NCBI RefSeq assembly: GCF_002019855.1
Contig: NZ_CM007717.1
Coordinates: 6,705,750-6,769,749, forward strand
Origin: Streptomyces antibioticus
Lineage (GTDB): Bacteria > Actinomycetota > Actinomycetes > Streptomycetales > Streptomycetaceae
Direction: 5' to 3'
DNA: 64,000 bases
This document shows, piece after piece, positions 57,465 through 64,000 of the stretch. The notes below the pieces were generated by a model that made no database searches, was not told the DNA's origin, and saw nothing but the letters and a program-made list of their open reading frames with translations. The position numbers were made by a program, and so were the translations under genes. Each line of letters begins with the position of its first letter. Position 1 is the stretch's first letter.

Positions 57465-60400
57465 TCACTCCCACCACATCGGAGTGTTGGCGATCCCCGA
57501 CACCTCGGCGCCGGCCTCAGCCGCCTTCACTTCGGTCGCGGTATACGCTCCCCCGGCCATCACCCCCACCGGGGAGCCACCCGCCGTGCGCCCGTACACG
57601 GCGTAGTTGTAGACCTCCTGGTAGCGAGCGGTCCACTCCTCGCCCTTGACCATCAGCCAGTCGTCGAGCATGAGATGGCCACGCCCGGCCACGTTGATGG
57701 AGCGCCCGACCACCACAGACGGGGCCTTGAGGACATCCGCGACCAACTGCGCCTCCATGGACGAGAGCCCCTGCCCCAGGGTGACGTGGTCCCAGCCGTA
57801 GACGACGGCCCGCCGTTCGATCTCGACCGCAGTCTCCGCAAAACCGAGCCCGGCCGGGAAGGCCGGCGGCACGAGTCTCTGACCTGCCGCGGCGGCCAAC
57901 GGCGTCAGCCCTCTGGCGAGACCGGGAATCCCGATGATTCCCATCAGCGCGGGATCGTGATCGTTGGCAGCGGTGAGCGGACCGAGGACCGTGTTGACGA
58001 TCAGATCGCCGACATAGAACGGCTCCGGCTCGGGAGCGAGTACGAGACCGGGATCGGCCCCGCCCGCGCCGTCGGCGACGGCGCCGCTGCCCTCCGCTCC
58101 GTCTGTGGGCCCGGCGGGGGTGTTCACCGCCTCGCAGCCGCGGGGCCCGCAGTGATGCGCCTGGCGGTACATTTCCCGGTAGTCGGCGTCGTTGTTCGCA
58201 CCCCGCGAACCCACTCCGGCGGCTGTGTTGTCCGTGGCCTGCGAGGGGGTGTCGGAGCCGGGGCCGCACATCCCCATGGTCGTCGAGCAGGTGGCGGGTG
58301 GCGCGGCGGTCTCGGTGAAGGTGCCGTTGGCGAATGCGACGCCCACCGGTAGCTGAGCCGTGTATCCGGCCCCGGACAGGGTGCCGGTGGACATACCGCC
58401 GTCACCGATGTCGAGTCCGTCGTAGCCCGTCGGGTCCACGGCGTTGACCGGATTGTTCTGGACATAGCTGTAGGGGTTCCAGCGCTGACTGGACACCGTG
58501 CTGCCCGCGACCGGGTCCGCTGTGGTGAACCGCTTGGCGAGCGGGTCGTAGAGCCGTCCTCCCATGTTGATCAGACCCAGCTCGTCGTCGTGCTCATGCC
58601 CCGTGAAGCCGTTGCGCGTGGTGGCGACGGGACCGTTGTACGGAGTTCCGTCCGCATTGCTCCGGGCGCCGAAGGGCTCGTAGTGGAACCGCTGTGCCGC
58701 GCTGCCGGTGTCCGGAGCGACCGCGGTGACCGATCCCAGGCGGTCGGTGTGAAGGTAGCCGGTGGACTGCCCGGACGCGGTGTACGTGATGTCCGCGACG
58801 GGACCCTCGGGGCCGCCCACGTGGAAGACATGACTTGTTCCGCTCGATGTGGCGCGCTTTTCGTACAGGCCCGCGACGTACGTGGTCCTGGTTGTGCCCA
58901 TGGCCTTGGTGAAGCGCTGCCCGGCGGCGTCGTACGTCAAGGTCCAGGTCTTGTTGGCGCCCAGGCTGACCGTCGCCGGGAGGATGCCGAGGGACGCGTA
59001 GGTGTGGCGCCGACTGTCGGCCGAGGTCTGGCGCCCCGCCTCGTCGTAGCCGTAGGCAACGGAGGTCTGGGTGCCAACCGTGACTGTGCTGACGGCGTGT
59101 GGGTGGTCGGTGTGGGTGTAGGAGTTGGTCTGGGCCGTGGTGCCGTCCTTGTCCGTGGTCGTCAGGTTGCCGTCGGGACTGTAGTGGTAGTCGGTGGCGA
59201 CCGTGCTGGTGCCGCGTGTGAGGTCCCAGTCGGTGAGCCGGTGGGCTGCGTCGTAACCGAACGTCTCCGTGCGGGTCGGGCTCACCGCCCGGTCGGTGAC
59301 CTCCTTGACCGTCCCGTCGTCCCAGTACTGATACGTCAGGTCGAGCACCTTGGCGGCCGTGGAGCCGGTCGTGGTGAGGGTGTTCAGCCGTCCGGTGTGC
59401 GGGTGGTAGCCGCGGACGGACACCGAGCCGTCGCCGTACGTGGCCCGGGTGAGGGCCAGATCGGTGGTGCGTTCGTCGACCCGCCACAGCCGCTGGTAGG
59501 GCTTCCCTGGGGTGGCGTCACCGATCTCGGAGAGATGCCCGTACGCGTTGTAGGTGTTGCGGACAGTGAGGCGCGGCCGGCCGGGGACCTCCGGGTAGGC
59601 CGTGGTCGTCGGACGGCCCGTTGCGGCGTCGTAGCCGTAGTCGACGCTGTAGGTCGGCGGTGAGACCTCGGAGCGGTCGGTCCAGTCCGTTCCCGCCGTG
59701 CGGCCGTGGGCGTCGTACCGGTAGGCGGTCTCCACGCGGTCGGTGCTGGTGTTCCTGGCCGGCCGGCCGATGCCGTGCGGGGCGGTGTCCCAGACCGATG
59801 TCGCGCTCGCCGTCACGTCATGGGCGACTGCGCCGGTGAAGTCGTCCACCCGCGTGACCCTGCCCAGATCGTCGAACACTGTGCTCCGGCCCTTGCCCAG
59901 ACCCACGTGGTACAACTCGCGGATCTCACCGAAGCCGTTGTGTTTCAGGGAGAGGGTTCCCGTGTCGGGGTCGGTCTGCGCGGTGGGGCGGCCCAGGGCG
60001 TCGTACCGGGCGGTGGTCACCTTGCCCTGGGGGGAGGTCACCTTCTCCAGTACGTCGAACGGTCCGTACCCGAAACGGACCTTGGTGTCCTCCGCGTCGC
60101 CTCCCAGCACGTTCGCGCTGAGCACGACACGCCCTTCGAGGTCCACGGTGGAGTAGGACTCGTGTCGGCGGGCGTCGAACGTACGGGTCGTGAAGAACGA
60201 GTACCGGTGCTCGACGTCGCTGTCGTCGGGCGCGGTCACTCTGAGCGGGCGGTCCAGGCTGTCGTAGGTCGTGCGGTGGAACTCTGTCGCGGCGGAGGTG
60301 CCGCTCACCCGGTAGGGGCGTGAGCGCGAGATCTGGCGTCCGAGGACGTCATATGCCGTGTCCGTGGCCAGAGTGGCCCCGTCGAAGCCCCGTACGCGCT

Positions 60401-63400
60401 CCGTGATGGTGCGGCCGAGAACGTCGAGGGTGGTACGGCTGACCTCTTCGCCACGGGTGTTCGTCACATGGACGCCGCTGACACCGCTGCCGTAGCTGTC
60501 GGCCCGGGCGCTGTAGGCGACGGTCACCGGGTCCTGCCCCGGGGGCCGTTGCTGCACCGGACGTCCCAGGTCGTCGTAGCGGGTCGACGACCTGACTCCG
60601 TTGGCGTCCGTCTCGGTCAGGACGACGCCCAGGCCCGGATGTGTGACCTTCCAGGTGCTGGGGCGGTACGGCAACTGGTCGTGGACGGACCAAACCTGGG
60701 TCGCGTAGATCCTCTCGTCGGGCCAGCCGTCGAGCAGAGGGGTGTACTCGTATCTGACCTCGCGCGCCGGTGTGCCCGGTGTGTCGGTCGTCTCCTTGAC
60801 CGAGGTCACCTCGCCCTTGTCGCCGTATGCGATGCTGCGCGTGCTGTGCTGGTCGGCATCGGCGGCGGTCTTCTGCACCGACGTCTCCGTGAGTCGCCCC
60901 GCCACGTCGTACGTGAAGTCGGTGCGCCGGGACGCGCGGTGCGGGTCGGTGGGTGTGTCGTCCGCCTCGACGCGGGTCACCACGGTGTGGTCGGGCAGGC
61001 CGGTCAACCAGTCGGACACGCGCGCGGCGGACAGGTCGAACGCCGTGCTGGTGCGCTCGGTGACGCCCCGCTCCGACTCGTCCTTCCCCAGGACCTTGCG
61101 CTCCTGGATCGTGGCGTTGCCGTACTCGTCCTGTGTGCTCGCGCGGAACGTGAAGCGGGAGTATCCGTCGCTCACGTCCCCGGCCCGGTAGATGTGGGCG
61201 CGGGGAAACGGGTTGTCCGCCTCGGACAGGTCCCAGTCGAGGGATACGGCTTCCTCCCACTCCTGTCTCTGCTGGTTGTAGCCGGGCAGGGCCGTGTTCT
61301 TCGGGCGGACCAGATACACCGCGCCGCCATGGAGCTTCACCAGTTCGTCGTCGTGGCGTGTGGCGGTCACCCGCGCCGTCCGCGCAGTGCGCGGGTGCTG
61401 GGCGGTCTCGTCGGAGGTCAGAATCGGAACCATACGGGTGATGTCGCGTGGCCGCCCCGCAAACGGATAGGCGTAGGAGTGCGTCGTGGCGTCGACTTCG
61501 ACGCGTTTGTCGTTGTCGTAGGTGGTGATGGTCTCGGCCGGACGCTGTGGCTCCCAGACGAACGTCGTGCCGAATCCGAGGAATCCGCGCCCCTGAAGAT
61601 CCAGGACCGGGTTTTCGTACGCGTACTCGGTGATCCTGGCCCGCGAGCGCACCGCGTTCTCGTTGGCGGGGTCGACCAGGTGGGTACGCGACTCCACCTT
61701 CCGCACGAACGCCATGCCCCTGCGGCGGAGGGGTGTCGTGGGGAAGGACAGCTTGGGCGCAGCGGTCACCCGTGGCTGGTTGGACCACTCCGTGGAGTAG
61801 GTGATCCGCTCCCGCGGCCAGGCGCTCTTCTCGTCGGAGACGCTCCTCAGCACGTCCGGCGCGGATCCCTCGTTCTCCTGGACGACGAGCCGATACCGGT
61901 CGCCGTCCTTCACGGGGGAGAGAATGTCCGGCATTCCGTCGCCGTTGAAGTCGGCAACCTCGCTCATCCGCCAGGCCTGCTCGCTGAGGACATCGCTCAG
62001 CGGGCTGGCCGCATGGGGCAGGTCGTAACGCTTGCCGGCGGCCGTCAGTACGGTGACCCCCGCGTGGAGTGGGCCGGCCCCTGCCAGGGGCCGGTCGTGG
62101 AAGATCACGACGTCGGAGCGGTGGTCGCCGTCCATGTCGGCGACGCTGATCCTCGCCTTGGCACGCTTCTCCCCGGGCCAGCGGAATTCCGTCCCGAAGA
62201 TCGAGGCAGTGCGGTCGGGAAGGCTGAAGGAGTCCCAGACCGGGGTGTCCGCGAATTCCTCCCGGACGGCCCCGTTTCCGGTGCTGTACTCCACGTCGAA
62301 GCCCTGCGGCTGGGTTCCCCCGGCGCCGTTGTCCACGCCCCGCAGTACGCCTCGGTCCTGGAGGCCGTCCCCGTTGAAGTCTCCCAGGTGGCCGAAGCGA
62401 CCGTCCGCGGTCTGCCACGCACCGAGGAACCTGGAGTCCCCGGACTCCGCCTCCTGGGCGTACATCACGTACGAAGCGTCGTCGCGCCGGTACAACGTGG
62501 CGTTCCACTCTCGTAGTTCGGCGCGGCCGTCGCCGTCCGTGTCCACCACGTCGCGGCCGTCCCGGGACAGACTCAGGCGCTTCGACGTGGCGACGGGACC
62601 GGAGAATCCGGCTCCCGTGTTGATCCGTACACGCCATTCGTCACCCCAGAGGCCGTCGGGACCCGGCGAGCCCAGCGGGGGCTCCTGAGCCGGAGTCCGC
62701 CCGTCGGGATTGCCCCGGTCCTCGCCCTCGAAGAGGTCCACCCGGCCGTCCCCGTCGGTGTCACCGAAGTCGATGACGGCCCGGGGGCTGAAATTCACTG
62801 GTATCGAGGCGCCGCGGCTCCCGCCGCGCACGAAGGAGTCACTGTCCTCGTCCCAGTGCAGAAACGCCGCGTAGGGGGCGTCCCCCTGCGGATCCTGGAC
62901 GAAGACGTCCATGATCCCGTCGCTGTCGACATCCACCGGCAGGATCCGCTCCAGTGAATTGCCGTCGTCGAACGCTCCGGTCAGCGCGACCCTCCGACCG
63001 AGCGGGGCGATCGTTCCGTCCGCGTTCTTCTTGCCCAGCAGCACATAGCCCTCGCCGTCGGGATGCAGCGCCACCGGGTTGTAGACGATCACATCGTCCG
63101 CGCCGTCGCCGTCGAAGTCACCGGCCTGGGCATGGCGCGACTGTGCCTCGTAGGCGAGGGACAGCAGACCCCCGCCCGGATCGAAATCGTCCACCACGGT
63201 CCTGGCCGTGAACTTCGGTGCCTGCCCGCCGTAGTCGAACTTCCTGGCCCACAGGCATCCGCCCTCCTGCCCGCACTTCCGGACCGAGGCCAGCCGACTG
63301 CGGTCCGTCACGGGGCTGGAGTCATAGTCGAGGTAGTACTGCCAGAGCAGGGCGGCCTTCGCCGGATCGGGGCCGAACATCTTGACGGCGTTCAGCCGCT

Positions 63401-64000
63401 TCTTGAGGTGCGTACGGACCCCGTACTGCCAGGAGAAGGACGGGTCGGCGCGTTCCTTGTCGTACTCGAACTGAATGTATCTGACGCGCTCGTCCCCACT
63501 GCCGAGAGAATAGGAGATGCGGTCGATGGTCACCTCGGCACTGAGCTGTTCGCTCGATCCCGGAAACGATGACGTGCTCTTGGTGTAGGAATAGTCGATC
63601 GAATTGCCGGAGCGGTCGCTCTCCTTTGTCAGCAGCCATACGAATCGGGCAGTGGCGCCATGTCCGCCCTCCGCCCATTGCGTGGCTGTCTGTGGGCGGT
63701 ATTCCCGGATGCGCCCGTTCTTCAGCCAGACCTTGAACCAGCCGGGGCCCTGACTGTCCGCGTCGAGCGAGACGATCTTCGCGAACGACTCCTGTTCGGT
63801 GCGGTACTCCGCACCGGAGGCCCCGTAGTCGCCCTTGACCGCCTTCAGTCTGCTGCCGTCCAGGCAGAACCGGTCGGCGTCCTGGCCGTCGCCGGCACGT
63901 TCGCGGAAGTGGACACCGGTCTGCTTCCCGTCGGCGGCGAAGGACTTTCCGCAGCGCGCGACGGCCGAGAGGCCCCCGACGGACCAGCCCACCCCGAGGA
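57465..64000 (-). CDS. RHS/YD-repeat protein with SpvB-like N-terminal part and variable C-terminal domain (5' end outside window)
   Basis: Giant protein, at least 2,175 residues visible, frame open to the window edge (GVGWSVGGLSAVARC is internal sequence of a SpvB/TcaC-like region). Order: N-terminal SpvB-like beta region; seven FG-GAP/VCBS calcium repeats (e.g. GDFDGDGADDVIVYNP, GDFNGDGLQDRGVL, ADFNGDGMPDILSP) around residues 290-720; YD/RHS repeats (YDDLGRPVQQRPPG, YDALGRPTAQTDPDTG, YDEAGRQTSADS); RHS core ending HTDRLGSVTAVAPDTGSAAQ, then LYDPLAKRFTTADPVAGS and NPVNAVDPTG. After the core come about 300 residues with a hydrophobic stretch and a unique C-terminal domain (TAVEIERRAVVYGWDHVTLG ... 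SGIANTPMWWE), the usual place for a toxin domain. I do not recognise that domain. Confidence 0.9.
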   Translation of the reverse strand, partial: LGVGWSVGGLSAVARCGKSFAADGKQTGVHFRERAGDGQDADRFCLDGSRLKAVKGDYGASGAEYRTEQESFAKIVSLDADSQGPGWFKVWLKNGRIREYRPQTATQWAEGGHGATARFVWLLTKESDRSGNSIDYSYTKSTSSFPGSSEQLSAEVTIDRISYSLGSGDERVRYIQFEYDKERADPSFSWQYGVRTHLKKRLNAVKMFGPDPAKAALLWQYYLDYDSSPVTDRSRLASVRKCGQEGGCLWARKFDYGGQAPKFTARTVVDDFDPGGGLLSLAYEAQSRHAQAGDFDGDGADDVIVYNPVALHPDGEGYVLLGKKNADGTIAPLGRRVALTGAFDDGNSLERILPVDVDSDGIMDVFVQDPQGDAPYAAFLHWDEDSDSFVRGGSRGASIPVNFSPRAVIDFGDTDGDGRVDLFEGEDRGNPDGRTPAQEPPLGSPGPDGLWGDEWRVRINTGAGFSGPVATSKRLSLSRDGRDVVDTDGDGRAELREWNATLYRRDDASYVMYAQEAESGDSRFLGAWQTADGRFGHLGDFNGDGLQDRGVLRGVDNGAGGTQPQGFDVEYSTGNGAVREEFADTPVWDSFSLPDRTASIFGTEFRWPGEKRAKARISVADMDGDHRSDVVIFHDRPLAGAGPLHAGVTVLTAAGKRYDLPHAASPLSDVLSEQAWRMSEVADFNGDGMPDILSPVKDGDRYRLVVQENEGSAPDVLRSVSDEKSAWPRERITYSTEWSNQPRVTAAPKLSFPTTPLRRRGMAFVRKVESRTHLVDPANENAVRSRARITEYAYENPVLDLQGRGFLGFGTTFVWEPQRPAETITTYDNDKRVEVDATTHSYAYPFAGRPRDITRMVPILTSDETAQHPRTARTARVTATRHDDELVKLHGGAVYLVRPKNTALPGYNQQRQEWEEAVSLDWDLSEADNPFPRAHIYRAGDVSDGYSRFTFRASTQDEYGNATIQERKVLGKDESERGVTERTSTAFDLSAARVSDWLTGLPDHTVVTRVEADDTPTDPHRASRRTDFTYDVAGRLTETSVQKTAADADQHSTRSIAYGDKGEVTSVKETTDTPGTPAREVRYEYTPLLDGWPDERIYATQVWSVHDQLPYRPSTWKVTHPGLGVVLTETDANGVRSSTRYDDLGRPVQQRPPGQDPVTVAYSARADSYGSGVSGVHVTNTRGEEVSRTTLDVLGRTITERVRGFDGATLATDTAYDVLGRQISRSRPYRVSGTSAATEFHRTTYDSLDRPLRVTAPDDSDVEHRYSFFTTRTFDARRHESYSTVDLEGRVVLSANVLGGDAEDTKVRFGYGPFDVLEKVTSPQGKVTTARYDALGRPTAQTDPDTGTLSLKHNGFGEIRELYHVGLGKGRSTVFDDLGRVTRVDDFTGAVAHDVTASATSVWDTAPHGIGRPARNTSTDRVETAYRYDAHGRTAGTDWTDRSEVSPPTYSVDYGYDAATGRPTTTAYPEVPGRPRLTVRNTYNAYGHLSEIGDATPGKPYQRLWRVDERTTDLALTRATYGDGSVSVRGYHPHTGRLNTLTTTGSTAAKVLDLTYQYWDDGTVKEVTDRAVSPTRTETFGYDAAHRLTDWDLTRGTSTVATDYHYSPDGNLTTTDKDGTTAQTNSYTHTDHPHAVSTVTVGTQTSVAYGYDEAGRQTSADSRRHTYASLGILPATVSLGANKTWTLTYDAAGQRFTKAMGTTRTTYVAGLYEKRATSSGTSHVFHVGGPEGPVADITYTASGQSTGYLHTDRLGSVTAVAPDTGSAAQRFHYEPFGARSNADGTPYNGPVATTRNGFTGHEHDDELGLINMGGRLYDPLAKRFTTADPVAGSTVSSQRWNPYSYVQNNPVNAVDPTGYDGLDIGDGGMSTGTLSGAGYTAQLPVGVAFANGTFTETAAPPATCSTTMGMCGPGSDTPSQATDNTAAGVGSRGANNDADYREMYRQAHHCGPRGCEAVNTPAGPTDGAEGSGAVADGAGGADPGLVLAPEPEPFYVGDLIVNTVLGPLTAANDHDPALMGIIGIPGLARGLTPLAAAAGQRLVPPAFPAGLGFAETAVEIERRAVVYGWDHVTLGQGLSSMEAQLVADVLKAPSVVVGRSINVAGRGHLMLDDWLMVKGEEWTARYQEVYNYAVYGRTAGGSPVGVMAGGAYTATEVKAAEAGAEVSGIANTPMWWE

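Overview
The window is high-GC actinobacterial DNA, almost certainly a Streptomyces chromosome. The grounds are strong third-position G/C bias, GTG/TTG starts, many 4-bp ATGA/GTGA couplings, leaderless genes, and typical families (large LuxR regulators, DUF6087, DUF5955, CGNR proteins, secreted trypsin, divergent HxlR regulators). I saw no rRNA, tRNA, CRISPR array, insertion sequence or plasmid/phage module. Both edges cut genes: cbiM at the left and a giant RHS protein at the right.

Layout. 1-3 kb: metal-linked pair, cbiM behind a cobalamin riboswitch and divergent sodF with a nickel-regulator (Nur)-type operator, then an AlkZ-like DNA glycosylase. 3-12.5 kb: secreted trypsin, a large ATPase-LuxR regulator, a GAF-LuxR regulator and two translationally coupled AMP-forming acyl-CoA ligases. 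12.6-14.4 kb: glyoxylate carboligase (gcl). 14.4-19.6 kb: a compact graspetide RiPP locus (precursor, ATP-grasp ligase, PIMT-like methyltransferase, truncated ATP-binding gene, XRE-TPR regulator, GNAT). 20.3-26.3 kb: tartronate semialdehyde reductase, hydroxypyruvate isomerase, then OHCU decarboxylase, HIU hydrolase, urate oxidase and 8-oxoguanine deaminase. 26.6-40.5 kb: MFS/HxlR pair, thioesterase, phosphatase, aminotransferase/HxlR pair, a von Willebrand A membrane pair, two divergent NIS siderophore synthetases, a PGRP amidase, a HipA-like kinase and an Rdx protein. 40.5-46.9 kb: malate synthase, a MobA-like nucleotidyltransferase, the IclR regulator AllR, allantoinase and allantoicase. 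47-48.7 kb: small housekeeping-type genes. 48.7-55.7 kb: a seven-gene coupled operon that begins with a 64-residue peptide rich in Asn-His-Asn motifs, followed by exporter, TPR, DUF998, exporter, Ser/Thr kinase and membrane protein genes. 55.9-64 kb: enoyl-CoA hydratase homologue, a secreted protein and the RHS protein.

Metabolic logic. The purine-ureide genes form one pathway spread over 30 kb: 8-oxoguanine to urate to 5-hydroxyisourate to OHCU to allantoin to allantoate to ureidoglycolate/glyoxylate. Glyoxylate is then used by gcl/glxR/hyi or by malate synthase. Xanthine dehydrogenase and a ureidoglycolate-cleaving enzyme are not in the window. Four of these promoters (gcl, hyi-glxR, aceB, allR-allB) each carry two copies of TTCC-N7-GGAA, a plausible AllR operator, placed at promoter elements. 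A second palindrome, TTCAAC-N5-GTTGAM, marks the uricase and allantoinase promoters.

The two loci most worth following up are the graspetide cluster (14.8-17.7 kb), probably of the aspartimidylated fuscimiditide type, and the NHN-peptide/kinase/transporter operon (48.7-55.7 kb), which I cannot assign to any described system.
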